From assembly GCF_019511665.1 (NCBI RefSeq), contig NZ_JAEUAW010000002.1, forward strand, positions 62,001-126,000: a stretch of DNA of 64,000 nt. The letters are read 5' to 3'. The notes under the pieces are model-generated. The model was not told the origin of the DNA, searched no databases, and was given only the letters and a program-made list of their open reading frames with translations. Positions 20,736 through 29,136 of this stretch are shown here, one piece after another. This DNA is from Microbacterium jejuense. Lineage in GTDB: Bacteria > Actinomycetota > Actinomycetes > Actinomycetales > Microbacteriaceae. The number at the start of each line of letters is the position of its first letter. Position 1 is the first letter of the stretch. The translations under genes and the position numbers were made by a program.

Positions 20736-22108
20736 CGGCTCGCTCCTTCCGCCGCGGCGGCCGCGTCGTCGGCGATCCTCGAGACGCCGACGGTGGTGGG
20801 CGGCGCCGCGCGGCCCGCGAGCGTGGTCGTGGCGCCCGAGGGCGCCTCGACGACCGCCAATGTCTGCGTGATCTCGCTGACCGGCACGCTGGCCGGCACC
20901 TCGATGACGGGGTTCTCGCGCGTGATCGGCGGCACGTCGCCGAGGGCGGCCAGCAGCGTCACGCGCGGGATGGTGCCGACAAGGCGGCCGGCGTCGTCGA
21001 CGACGGCGACCGGCACGGGACTCTCGACGGCGCGCTCGACCACGTCGGTGAGCGGATCGTCGACGTGCACGGCGGGCCGGCCGCTGCGCACGAGCGAGCG
21101 TAGGTCGGTGTTGCCCGCCTTGACGGCCCGGATGACTGCGCGGTCCGAGACGGTGCCGACGAAGCGGCGGTTCTCGATCACCGACACCGAGCCGACCTGC
21201 AGGTCGCGCATCACGCGCAGCGCGCCGCGCACGCCGGCGCTCACCGGCGTGGTCGCGGCGGGCGGGGCCATGACGGAGCCGGCGGTGAGCACGCGGGCGC
21301 GATCGACGTCCTGCACGAACTGGGCGACGTAGTCGTTGGCGGGATCCGTGAGGATCTCTTCGGGCGTGCCCGTCTGCACGATGCGGCCGTCGCGCATCAC
21401 GGCGATGCGGTCGCCGAGGAACATCGCCTCATTGAGGTCGTGGGTGATGAACACGATGGTGCGGCCGAGCTCGCGCTGCAGCTCGATGAGCTGCTCCTGC
21501 ATCTCACGGCGGATGAGCGGGTCCAGTGCCGAGAACGCCTCGTCCATCAGGAGGATGTCGGTGCCGGCCGTCAGGGCGCGGGCGAGTCCCACACGCTGGC
21601 GCATGCCGCCCGACAGCTCGTCGGGCATGGCGTCGGCCCGCTCGCCGAGCCCGACCTTGCCGAGGATCTCGCGGGCCCTCGCCCGGCGTTCGTCGCGGCC
21701 CACGCCCTGGATCTCGAGCGCGTACGCCGCGTTGTCGAGCACGGTCAGGTGCGGGAGCAGCGCGAAGTGCTGGAACACCATCGAGATGGATCGGCGCCGG
21801 ATGCCCCGCAGCGTCTTGGGTGAGGCATCCACGACGCTCTTGCCCTGCACCCGCACGTCGCCCGCGGTCGGCGGGAGCAGTCCGTTGAGCATGCGGAGCA
21901 CCGTCGATTTGCCCGAGCCCGACAGGCCCATGATCACGAAGATCTCACCGGGCTGGACGGTGAAGCTCGCGTCGATGACGGCGGCCGAGCCGGCGTCGGC
22001 GACATCGGCCCGGGTCGCGCCGCCGCGGAGTCTCTTGACGGCGTCGTGGGGGTTTCGTCCGAAGACCTTGAACAGATTCTTCGCCTCGATGGCAGGCGGG
22101 AGCGTCAC
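20732..22108 (-). CDS. proV: Glycine betaine/proline ABC transporter ATPase with CBS domains
   Basis: This protein of about 458 residues powers the importer. All ABC motifs are present: Walker A GLSGSGKST, Q-loop VFQHFALLPH, signature ELSGGMRQR and Walker B ILLMDEAFSALDP. The C-terminal 180 residues form two CBS-type repeats (GALRVMRDLQVGSVSVIENR and a second), the usual ionic-strength or nucleotide sensor of OpuA/ProV proteins. I start at the GTG at 22108 after GAGGTGCA; the ATG at 22135 lacks a site and adds a non-homologous leader. It is the first gene of a leftward operon and shares its 354-base upstream region with a divergent GntR gene. Confidence 0.93.
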   Translation of the reverse strand: MTLPPAIEAKNLFKVFGRNPHDAVKRLRGGATRADVADAGSAAVIDASFTVQPGEIFVIMGLSGSGKSTVLRMLNGLLPPTAGDVRVQGKSVVDASPKTLRGIRRRSISMVFQHFALLPHLTVLDNAAYALEIQGVGRDERRARAREILGKVGLGERADAMPDELSGGMRQRVGLARALTAGTDILLMDEAFSALDPLIRREMQEQLIELQRELGRTIVFITHDLNEAMFLGDRIAVMRDGRIVQTGTPEEILTDPANDYVAQFVQDVDRARVLTAGSVMAPPAATTPVSAGVRGALRVMRDLQVGSVSVIENRRFVGTVSDRAVIRAVKAGNTDLRSLVRSGRPAVHVDDPLTDVVERAVESPVPVAVVDDAGRLVGTIPRVTLLAALGDVPPITRENPVIEVPASVPVSEITQTLAVVEAPSGATTTLAGRAAPPTTVGVSRIADDAAAAAEGASR

Positions 22109-22462
22109 TGTGCACCTCGGCGGCAGGAGCCGCATCGGTCGCGCCCGGGTGGCGGCCCCTCACGCAGCGGATGTCGGATCCGCGCCGCGGCCGCCGACCG
22201 TACGCCCGCCGGTCTGACGTCCCGGGTGAGACGTCACCGGCGACCGCGGACTGGTCGGGTCTGACCCGTGCAGGGCCTCATCCACCGTTTCATGTGGGCG
22301 CAGGGGTCGCAAATTCGACACCGATCGGCCCGGCGGGTACGCCGCGCGCACGCGCGATACCACGCCGGCGCTGACGGGGGTCGGGTCCAAGGCTTGACAC
22401 TCGGTCCCGAACGTTGCATGGTTAGCTAGTCAAGTATGTAACCAACCAAGCAGGAGCGGGAT
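22109..22462. other. 354-base divergent control region between proV and GntR operons
   Basis: No reading frame here looks like a gene. Toward the proV side there is an inverted repeat TGACGTC (22215-22221) / GACGTCA (22230-22236), a possible operator or hairpin. At the right end lies the GntR promoter and operator, described separately. No convincing -10/-35 pair for proV is visible by eye. I looked for riboswitch-like structures upstream of proV and could not support one. Confidence 0.5.
22394..22443 (+). promoter_or_regulatory. GntR operon promoter and operator
   Basis: A consensus -35 box TTGACA (22394-22399) is followed 17 bases later by a weak -10 box CATGGT. Immediately after lies TTAGCTAGTCAA (22422-22433), a near-palindrome centred on CTAG. 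It is enclosed by GGTTA (22420-22424) and TAACC (22439-22443). Such TTA/TAA half-sites resemble operators of YtrA-type GntR repressors, so this is probably the autoregulatory site of the gene 20 bases downstream. Confidence 0.6.
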
Positions 22463-22852
22463 GTGATCGAAGAAGGCCGGGCGCTGTTCCTCCAGATCGC
22501 CGAGAACGTGGAGGACGCGATCATCGACGGCAGCCTCGCCGAAGAGGCCCAGGCGCCGTCGACGAACGAACTGGCCGCCTTCTACCGCATCAACCCCGCC
22601 ACCGCGGCGAAGGGAGTGGCGATGCTCGCCGACAAGGGCGTGCTGTACAAGCGGCGCGGCATCGGCATGTTTGTCGCGCCGGGGGCGCGCGACCTGCTGC
22701 TGACCGAGCGGCGCAACGCCTTCGCCGACCGCTTCGTCGAACCGCTGCTCGTCGAGGCCCGCAAGCTCGGGCTCGGACCCGAGGATCTGGAACAGCTCAT
22801 CCGCGACCGCGCATCCGCGCCGGCCGCCACCACAGAAGGGAACGCACGATGA
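22463..22852 (+). CDS. GntR-family (YtrA-type) transcriptional repressor
   Basis: This short GntR protein has 129 residues. The winged helix spans about residues 10-75 (PSTNELAAFYRINPATAAKG is the recognition helix region), followed only by a short helical tail for dimerisation. That layout defines the YtrA subfamily, whose members usually control the ABC transporter genes next to them. The GTG start follows AGGAG. Its stop overlaps the ATG of the ATPase gene. A palindromic site just upstream suggests autorepression. Confidence 0.92.
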   Translation: MIEEGRALFLQIAENVEDAIIDGSLAEEAQAPSTNELAAFYRINPATAAKGVAMLADKGVLYKRRGIGMFVAPGARDLLLTERRNAFADRFVEPLLVEARKLGLGPEDLEQLIRDRASAPAATTEGNAR

Positions 22853-23766
22853 CGACCGGGACGCACGTCATCGAGGTGAACCATCTCACCAAGCGATATC
22901 GCGACGTCGTCGCGGTCGACGACGTGAGCTTCACCATCGAGAAGGACACCATCTACGGTCTGCTCGGTCGCAACGGCGCGGGCAAGACCACCGTCATGTC
23001 GATCCTCACGGCACAGAACTTCGCCACGTCGGGGGACGTCCGCGTGTTCGGGATGCAGCCGTACGAGAACGCCAAGGTGCTCTCGCGCATGTGCTTCGTG
23101 CGCGAGAGCCAGAAGTACCCCGACGACGCGCTGCCGAGGCACGCCTTCGGCACGGCGAAGCTGTTCTTCCCCCACTGGGACGAAGAGCTCGCCGAGCGGC
23201 TCATCGACGACTTCCAGCTGCCGATGAAGACGCGCATCAAGAAGATGTCGCGCGGGCAGCTCTCGGCGGTCGGCGTGATCATCGGGCTCGCCTCGCGGGC
23301 CGAGATCACGTTCTTCGACGAGCCGTACCTCGGCCTCGACGCGGTCGCTCGCCAGATCTTCTACGACCGGCTTCTCGAGGACTACGTGCTACATCCGCGC
23401 ACCGTCATCCTGTCGAGCCACCTGATCGACGAGGTGTCGAACCTCATCGAGCGCGTGCTGGTGATCGACCGAGGCCGCATCCTCATCGACGAGGCAACGG
23501 ATGCCATCCGCGACCGTGCGGCCAACATCGTGGGCGACGTGGCGGCAGTGGATGCCTTCGTCACGGGCCGCGAGGTCATCCACCGCGAGACGCTCGGGCG
23601 CGTCGCCTCGGTGACCGTCGTCGGGCACCTGACCGACGCCGATCGCGCCGAGCTCGCGTCGGCGGGCCTGGACGTCGCCCCCGTCTCGCTGCAGCAGCTG
23701 ATCGTCCGCACCACCCAGCGTGCGGCATCCGAATCCGCCGCCTCTGAAGAGGGAGCACTGCGATGA
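22849..23766 (+). CDS. ABC transporter ATP-binding protein
   Basis: This 305-residue ATPase has Walker A GRNGAGKTT, an unusual signature MSRGQLSAVG in place of LSGGQ, and Walker B ITFFDEPYLGLD. The H-loop (ILSSHLIDE) is present. The C-terminal 85 residues are an accessory domain after the H-loop. It is coupled by 4-base overlaps to the GntR gene before it and the permease after it. The YtrA-type regulator points to an export or stress-response transporter, for example for cell-wall-active compounds; the substrate is unknown. Confidence 0.92.
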   Translation: MTTGTHVIEVNHLTKRYRDVVAVDDVSFTIEKDTIYGLLGRNGAGKTTVMSILTAQNFATSGDVRVFGMQPYENAKVLSRMCFVRESQKYPDDALPRHAFGTAKLFFPHWDEELAERLIDDFQLPMKTRIKKMSRGQLSAVGVIIGLASRAEITFFDEPYLGLDAVARQIFYDRLLEDYVLHPRTVILSSHLIDEVSNLIERVLVIDRGRILIDEATDAIRDRAANIVGDVAAVDAFVTGREVIHRETLGRVASVTVVGHLTDADRAELASAGLDVAPVSLQQLIVRTTQRAASESAASEEGALR

Positions 23767-24458
23767 ACCGCACCGTCAACGTCGTCCGCATGCAGCTGAT
23801 CAACAAGCAGACGTTCGTCTGGGTCCCGCTGCTCGTGCTCGGCGCCTCGTTCGCGATGTCGATCGCGATCTACGCGATCCTCAACTCGTCGGGACTCGAG
23901 GGACCGTTCTACGGCGGCGGGTCCCAGGCGCCGCTGTGGGTGCTGCTGTTCGTGGGCATCTCGTCGCTGACGCTCACCTTCCCCTTCTCGCAGGCGATGA
24001 GCGTGACGCGTCGCGAGTTCTTCCTGGGCACCATGCTCGCAGCGGCGATGTGCGCCGTGCTGCTGGCCGCCGTGTTCGCCATCGGCGGGCTCATCGAGGA
24101 TGCGACGAACGGCTGGGGCATCAACGGCTACTTCTTCGCGCTGGACTGGGTCGTCGAGGACGGCGCTCTCGGAGCCGCGTTCTTCTACTTCGTGATGGCG
24201 ATGCTGATCTTCATGCTCGGGTTCTGGTCGGCCACCGTCTACAAGCGTTTCGGCGCCCTGCTGCTCACCCTGATCTGGGTCGGCGTCGGCGTGCTGCTGC
24301 TCATCGCGATCTGGGCCATCACGCGCTTCGAGGTGTGGGGCGACGTCATCACGGCGCTCGTGCAGCTGGGCGCGGTGGGGCTGGCCGCGTGGGGGCTCGT
24401 CCTGACGGTCGTGCTCGGCGCGATCTCGTACGCGACGCTGCGGCGCACCGTGCCCTGA
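23763..24458 (+). CDS. ABC transporter membrane protein
   Basis: This 231-residue protein has about six membrane spans and works with the ATPase whose stop overlaps its ATG. The segment FPFSQAMSVTRREFFLGTML between spans 2 and 3 is the cytoplasmic coupling region common in YtrB/YtrC-like systems. No enzyme motif is present. The gene ends the three-gene operon and is followed by a strong hairpin terminator. Confidence 0.85.
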   Translation: MNRTVNVVRMQLINKQTFVWVPLLVLGASFAMSIAIYAILNSSGLEGPFYGGGSQAPLWVLLFVGISSLTLTFPFSQAMSVTRREFFLGTMLAAAMCAVLLAAVFAIGGLIEDATNGWGINGYFFALDWVVEDGALGAAFFYFVMAMLIFMLGFWSATVYKRFGALLLTLIWVGVGVLLLIAIWAITRFEVWGDVITALVQLGAVGLAAWGLVLTVVLGAISYATLRRTVP

Positions 24459-24470
24459 ACCGCGGACAGA

Positions 24471-24510
24471 GGATGCCGCCACCCGGCGCGTGCGCGGGGT
24501 GGCGGCATCC
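24471..24510. terminator. Bidirectional hairpin terminator
   Basis: A perfect 14-base stem, GGATGCCGCCACCC (24471-24484) against its complement at 24497-24510, with a 12-base loop. It lies between the convergent permease and chorismate mutase genes. Confidence 0.75.
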
Positions 24511-24531
24511 GCATTCCGTACGGAACGACGC

Positions 24532-24825
24532 TCAGCGGGAGTCGGCGACCTCGGTGTGGTGACGGATGACCTCGGCGACCACGAAGTTGAACCACTTCTC
24601 GGCGAACGCGGGATCGAGATCCGCCTGCTCGGCGAGACTGCGCAGGCGCGCGACCTGCTGCTCCTCTCGCGCGGGGTCGGACGCCGGCATGCCGTGGTCG
24701 GCCTTGAGATGCCCGACCTGCTTCGTCGCCTTGAAGCGCTCGGCGAGCAGATACACCAGGGCGGCGTCGATGTTGTCGATGCTGCTGCGCAGCCGGGTGA
24801 GCGTCGCCGTGGGGTCTTCGGTCAT
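24532..24825 (-). CDS. Chorismate mutase (AroQ class)
   Basis: This 97-residue monofunctional AroQ-type chorismate mutase rearranges chorismate to prephenate at the start of the Phe/Tyr branch. The all-helical fold is evident: helix 1 LTRLRSSIDNIDAALVYLLAERF with the conserved Arg and Asp, then ATKQVGHLK with the active-site Lys, and DPAREEQQVARL. The C-terminal helix ends FVVAEVIRHH. Length is normal for the cytoplasmic form and there is no signal peptide. The gene stands alone between convergent and divergent neighbours; the ribosome site is AGGAGG. Confidence 0.92.
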   Translation of the reverse strand: MTEDPTATLTRLRSSIDNIDAALVYLLAERFKATKQVGHLKADHGMPASDPAREEQQVARLRSLAEQADLDPAFAEKWFNFVVAEVIRHHTEVADSR

Positions 24826-24974
24826 GGGGTCCTCCTTCGCCCCTCGACCCTACCCGAGGGGTCTCTCGCGCAGCGTCGCGCGATCGGCGGCATGCGGCGG
24901 CGCGTCATGTCATCCGGGTGATGTTGCGGTCGTTCTCTCGTGCACACGCGCGGCACAGCCCTAGAGTGTCTCGC

Positions 24975-26219
24975 ATGACGGATGCTTCGCCCTCGCTCGG
25001 CGCTACGGACGCCGAAGCCGCCGAGCCCCTCTCGGCCCCCGTGCTCGCGGGCACCGACCGCCAGGCGACGGCCGCCGGCGCGGCGACGCGCGCCGTGAAC
25101 GCCGACGGCACGGTGACCGGACCCGACGGCCAGCCGGTGTTCACCGGCGAGGCACCGGCAGGCAAGACCTTCTGGGCCAACCTCAACAGCCCGTTCCGCC
25201 TGGGCCTGCTGCTCACCCTCGGCGCCCTCGCCGCGGCCGCGCTGGGCCTGGCGTTCTGGAACCTCTCGACGATCATCATCTACGTCGTCTTCGCGCTGTT
25301 CGCGGCGCTCGGGCTCGACCCGGTGGTGCGCTGGCTCGGCAAGCATCACGTGTCGCGACCGTGGGCGATCGTGGTCGTCTACACGGCCTTCGCGCTGGTG
25401 TTCGCCGGCGTGATGCTGTTGGTCATCCCTACGCTCGTCAAGCAGATCTCGGCCTTCTTCAGCGATCTGCCGCAGTACGTCGACGACTTCCAGAAGTCCG
25501 ACTTCTACGCGTGGCTGAGCTCGACGTTCGGCAATCAGGTCGGGCAGATCACCGACCAGGTGGAGAAATTCCTGACCGATCCGGCGAACATCGCCGCGAT
25601 CGGCGGCGGCGTGGTGAACTTCGCGGTGAGCGTCGGAACGACGATCTCGGGCCTGATCATCGTGCTCGTGCTGAGCCTGTACTTCCTCGCGGGCCTGCCG
25701 ACCATCAAGGTCGCGTTCGTCCGGTTCGCCCCGGCGCGCAACCGCGCCAAGGCCGGCGCGATGACGGAGCAGATCACCGACTCCATCGGCGCCTACCTCA
25801 TGGGCATGGTCGTGCTGGCGTTCTGCAACTCGATCGTGGCCTTCCTGCTGCACCTGTTCCTCGGGCTGCCCTTCCCGGCCCTCATGGGTGTGCTGGCGTT
25901 CTGCATCACGCTGATCCCGCTCATCGGTTCGGTGCTCTACTGGATCACGGCGACCGTCATCGCCCTCTTCACGGGCTGGCTGCCGGCGCTCATCTTCGCG
26001 ATCGTGTACCTGATCTACATGCAGCTCGAGGCGTATGTGCTGACGCCGAAGGTCATGAACAAGGCGATCTCGGTGCCCGGCGCGCTCGTCGTCATCGGGG
26101 CGATGGTCGGCGGCACGCTGCTCGGTCTGCTCGGGGCGCTCGTCGCCATCCCCGTGACGGCGTCGATCCTGCTCATCATCAAGCAGGTCTTCATCCCGAA
26201 GCAGGACGCCAAGATCTGA
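24975..26219 (+). CDS. AI-2E family transporter (PerM/YdiK-type)
   Basis: This 414-residue membrane protein has about eight spans. Despite the family name, members have varied roles: export of small molecules or sodium/proton antiport. I start at the ATG at 24975, 7 bases after a TAGAGT box, which implies a leaderless message. A cytoplasmic N-terminal tail of about 70 residues precedes the first span (LGLLLTLGALAAAALGLAFW). The conserved central region is present (FFSDLPQYVDDFQ) and the late QLEAYVLTPKVMNKAISVPG block is diagnostic. It stands alone; the substrate is unknown. Confidence 0.9.
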   Translation: MTDASPSLGATDAEAAEPLSAPVLAGTDRQATAAGAATRAVNADGTVTGPDGQPVFTGEAPAGKTFWANLNSPFRLGLLLTLGALAAAALGLAFWNLSTIIIYVVFALFAALGLDPVVRWLGKHHVSRPWAIVVVYTAFALVFAGVMLLVIPTLVKQISAFFSDLPQYVDDFQKSDFYAWLSSTFGNQVGQITDQVEKFLTDPANIAAIGGGVVNFAVSVGTTISGLIIVLVLSLYFLAGLPTIKVAFVRFAPARNRAKAGAMTEQITDSIGAYLMGMVVLAFCNSIVAFLLHLFLGLPFPALMGVLAFCITLIPLIGSVLYWITATVIALFTGWLPALIFAIVYLIYMQLEAYVLTPKVMNKAISVPGALVVIGAMVGGTLLGLLGALVAIPVTASILLIIKQVFIPKQDAKI

Positions 26220-26263
26220 CGCGCGGCCTTGTCGGCCGATCGCCGCGCGCCCATACTGTGCGC

Positions 26264-27871
26264 ATGGCGATCCGCGGCGCCGCCGTCGTGGACTGGACCG
26301 GACGGTTCGAGCAGCTCGCCGCTCACGAGGCCGCTCTGGCCGGCGACGAGCTGGACGAGCTCGGCCAAGCGGCCTGGTTCGTGGGGCGCGACGACGTCTC
26401 GCAGCGCGCGTGGGAGCGCGCGCATCTGCGCTACCTCGACGACGGCGACCTCGCGTCGGCCGTCCGATGCGTGTTCTGGCTCGGCTTCACGCTGAGCGAG
26501 CACGGCGACGGCGTCCGCGCGGGCGCGTGGATGGGCAGGCTCATGGAGCTGTGCGGCCGACCGGACGCGAAGCCCCCGGTCGACGGGATGCGCGCCCTCT
26601 GCGCGGCGTTCGGAGCCTTCGCGCACGGCGAGGCTGCGGCATCCATCCCCCTGTACCGCGACGCGATCGAGCGAGCGGATGCCGCACACGACGCCGACAC
26701 GGCGACCCTGGCGACGATGGGACTCGGCCGGGCACTGCTGGCCGACGGTCGCGTCGCCGAGGCCTTCGAGACGTTCGACGGCGTGATGCTGCGGATCGCG
26801 AACGGCCGCGTCAGCGATCGCGCCGCTGGCCCGGCGTACTGCGCCGTGATCGCGAGCCTGCTCGCCCGCGGCGACATCGAACGGGCGCGCGTGTGGACGC
26901 GCGAGCTCGGCGACTGGTGCGACGCGCAGCACGGGCTCGAGCCCTTCCGGGGCGAGTGCACGCTGCACCGGGCGAGCGTCATGCAGATCGGCGGCGAGTG
27001 GACGGGTGCCGCCTCGGCCGCCGCGCAGGTGTGCGAGACCGAGAAGCGCACCGAGACCCTCGCCAACGCGTGGTACCGCGCCGCCGACCTGCATCGCGTG
27101 GCGGGGCGCGCCGACGCGAGCCGCGATGCGCTGCGCCGCGCTGCGGCGCTCGGACGCGACGTGCAGCCGGCGCTGGCCCTGCTGCACCGCGACGCCGGGG
27201 ATCTCGCCGGCGCGTGGGCCGGGCTGACGACGGCTCGGAGCACGAGCGTCGACCCCGCCACACGGAGCGAGGTGCTCGCGGCCGCGGTGCGGATCGCGCT
27301 GGACCGCGGGCACCTGGAGGACGCGAAGGATGCCGCGGCGGAGCTAGCCACGTGCGCCGAGGCGTTCGACACGCTGTACCTGCGGGCGCTGTCGTCCCGA
27401 GCCGACGGCGACGTCGCCGTCGCGGCCGGACGCCCGCTGGAAGCGCTGCCCCTGCTGCGTGCCGCGTGGGCGGGATGGCGCCGGCTCGACGCACCGTACG
27501 ATGCGGCCGTGACGCGCGTCTCCATCGGCGAAGCGGTGCGGGCGCTCGGCGACGGCGAGGGGGCAGAGCTGGAGTTCGACGCGGCGCGCGGGGTGCTGGA
27601 GGGCCTCGGCGCCATCCCCGACCTCGCACGACTCGAGCGGACCGCGACCGCCGCGGCGACGGAGTCCGATCCGGGACTCAGCCGCCGCGAGCGCGAGGTC
27701 CTGACCCTCGTCGCCCGCGGCTGGTCGAACCGGCGCATCGCCGAGCACCTGTTCCTGAGCGAGCGCACGGTCGCCCGCCACGTCGGCAGCATACTCGCGA
27801 AGCTCGGGGTGCCGAGCCGCTCGGCCGCCACGGCGTACGCGTTCGAGCACGGCCTCGCCGCGACCGCGTAG
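26264..27871 (+). CDS. LuxR-type regulator with tetratricopeptide-like sensor region
   Basis: This 535-residue protein has two parts. Residues about 1-465 are Ala-rich helix pairs (TPR-like), with no P-loop, so it is not a LAL/MalT ATPase regulator. The last 65 residues are a classic LuxR DNA-binding domain: LSRREREVLTLVARGWSNRR and IAEHLFLSERTVARHVGSIL. The start ATG lies 6 bases after CATACT, implying a leaderless transcript. The next gene, a flavin monooxygenase-like protein in the same direction, is the likely target, since this pairing is common in actinobacteria. Confidence 0.9.
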   Translation: MAIRGAAVVDWTGRFEQLAAHEAALAGDELDELGQAAWFVGRDDVSQRAWERAHLRYLDDGDLASAVRCVFWLGFTLSEHGDGVRAGAWMGRLMELCGRPDAKPPVDGMRALCAAFGAFAHGEAAASIPLYRDAIERADAAHDADTATLATMGLGRALLADGRVAEAFETFDGVMLRIANGRVSDRAAGPAYCAVIASLLARGDIERARVWTRELGDWCDAQHGLEPFRGECTLHRASVMQIGGEWTGAASAAAQVCETEKRTETLANAWYRAADLHRVAGRADASRDALRRAAALGRDVQPALALLHRDAGDLAGAWAGLTTARSTSVDPATRSEVLAAAVRIALDRGHLEDAKDAAAELATCAEAFDTLYLRALSSRADGDVAVAAGRPLEALPLLRAAWAGWRRLDAPYDAAVTRVSIGEAVRALGDGEGAELEFDAARGVLEGLGAIPDLARLERTATAAATESDPGLSRREREVLTLVARGWSNRRIAEHLFLSERTVARHVGSILAKLGVPSRSAATAYAFEHGLAATA

Positions 27872-27964
27872 GGGCGCCGGGCCGCGGCATCCACGCGCGA
27901 ATTGGTCATTTCTGCCGATGCCGGCCCGTGCGCCGCGGACCTACCGTGAGCGCAGGAGGACGAC

Positions 27965-29071
27965 ATGGACACGACAGAACTCGACACCATCGTCATCGGC
28001 GCGGGCGCCGCCGGCCTTCACACGGCACGCCTGCTCGCCGAGCGCGGCATCGACCACCTGCTCATCGACGCGGGCGACCGGGTCGGCGACACGTGGCGGC
28101 ACCGCTATCGCTCGCTGCGGCTCTTCACGCCGCGGCGCTGGGCCGAACTGCCCGGGACGCGGCTCGACATCGGCTACTTCGCCTACCCGACGGGCACGCA
28201 GTTCGGCGACTACCTGGAGCGCTGCGCCGCGGCCATCGGCTCACCGCTGCGGCTGTCGACACGCGTGTCGCGGCTGTCGCTGGATGGCGACGGGCGCTTC
28301 CGCCTCGCACTCTCGACCGGGGATGACCTGGTCGCCGCGCATGTCGTCGTCGCCGCGGGCGCGCACCATGTGCCGATCGTGCCGTCGTTGGCGCGGGAGC
28401 TCGATCCGGCGATCCGCACCGTCCACTCGCTCGACTACCAGGGCCCGGAGGACTTCGCCCCCGGTCCCGTGCTCGTCGTCGGCGCCGGAAACTCGGGCAC
28501 CGACATCGCGCTGGAGGCCGCCGCCGCCGGCCACGCCACGACGCTCGCCGGGCGGCACCCCGGCCAGGTGCCCGGGCGCATCGACACACCCGTCGGCAAC
28601 CTGATCGCGGGCATCGCGATCCGCCGGCTGCGCGGGCTGAGGCTCGACACCGAGCGGGGTCGCCGGTTCGCCGACGAGCATCGCGGCCACGGCGTGAACC
28701 TCGTGCGCAACCACCTGTCGGACCTCGACCGCGCGGGTGTGCGCCGCGTCGGACGCCTCACCGCCGTGTCGGGAGGACGCCCGGTCGTCGACGGAGAGGC
28801 GATGGATGCCGCCACCATCGTGTGGAGCACCGGCTCGCGCCCCGACCTGGCGTTCATCGACATCGCGGCCGCGTTCGGCGGCGACGGCTGGCCCGACCAC
28901 GTGCGCGGCCTGGCGAGGCGGGTGCCCGGGCTGGCGTTCATGGGCCTGCCGTTCCAGTACGCCGTCGCCTCCCCGACGCTCATGGGCATGGGCCGCGACG
29001 CAGAGCACGTGGTCGACCGCCTGCACGAGCCGGTCGCGCCCGCGCGCGCGGCATCCGTCCGAGCCGCCTGA
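27965..29071 (+). CDS. Flavin-containing monooxygenase-like FAD/NAD(P)-binding oxidoreductase
   Basis: This 368-residue flavoprotein starts at ATG 27965 after AGGAGG. It has an N-terminal FAD fold (TIVIGAGAAGLHTARLLAER), the second flavin motif GDTWRHRYRSLRLFTPR, and a central NAD(P)H-binding fold (VLVVGAGNSGTDIALEAAAA). The C-terminal flavin contact is also seen (IVWSTGSRPD). This is the CzcO/FMO-like group, which oxygenate small lipophilic or amine substrates or act as oxidoreductases. It follows the LuxR-type gene by 93 bases and is probably under its control. The substrate is unknown. Confidence 0.9.
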   Translation: MDTTELDTIVIGAGAAGLHTARLLAERGIDHLLIDAGDRVGDTWRHRYRSLRLFTPRRWAELPGTRLDIGYFAYPTGTQFGDYLERCAAAIGSPLRLSTRVSRLSLDGDGRFRLALSTGDDLVAAHVVVAAGAHHVPIVPSLARELDPAIRTVHSLDYQGPEDFAPGPVLVVGAGNSGTDIALEAAAAGHATTLAGRHPGQVPGRIDTPVGNLIAGIAIRRLRGLRLDTERGRRFADEHRGHGVNLVRNHLSDLDRAGVRRVGRLTAVSGGRPVVDGEAMDAATIVWSTGSRPDLAFIDIAAAFGGDGWPDHVRGLARRVPGLAFMGLPFQYAVASPTLMGMGRDAEHVVDRLHEPVAPARAASVRAA

Positions 29072-29083
29072 CGCGGCCGGTTC

Positions 29084-29113
29084 GGGATGCCGCGGCCCGC
29101 GGTGCGGCATCCC
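29084..29113. terminator. Bidirectional hairpin terminator
   Basis: A perfect 10-base stem GGGATGCCGC (29084-29093) / GCGGCATCCC (29104-29113) with a 10-base GC-rich loop. It lies between the convergent oxidoreductase and helix-hairpin-helix genes. Confidence 0.65.
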
Positions 29114-29136
29114 TCACCGCCGTATCGCCCGGCGGA

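Noticed and set aside
22109..22462. Riboswitch upstream of the osmoprotectant importer.
   Set aside because: No conserved aptamer core was recognisable; only short inverted repeats are present.
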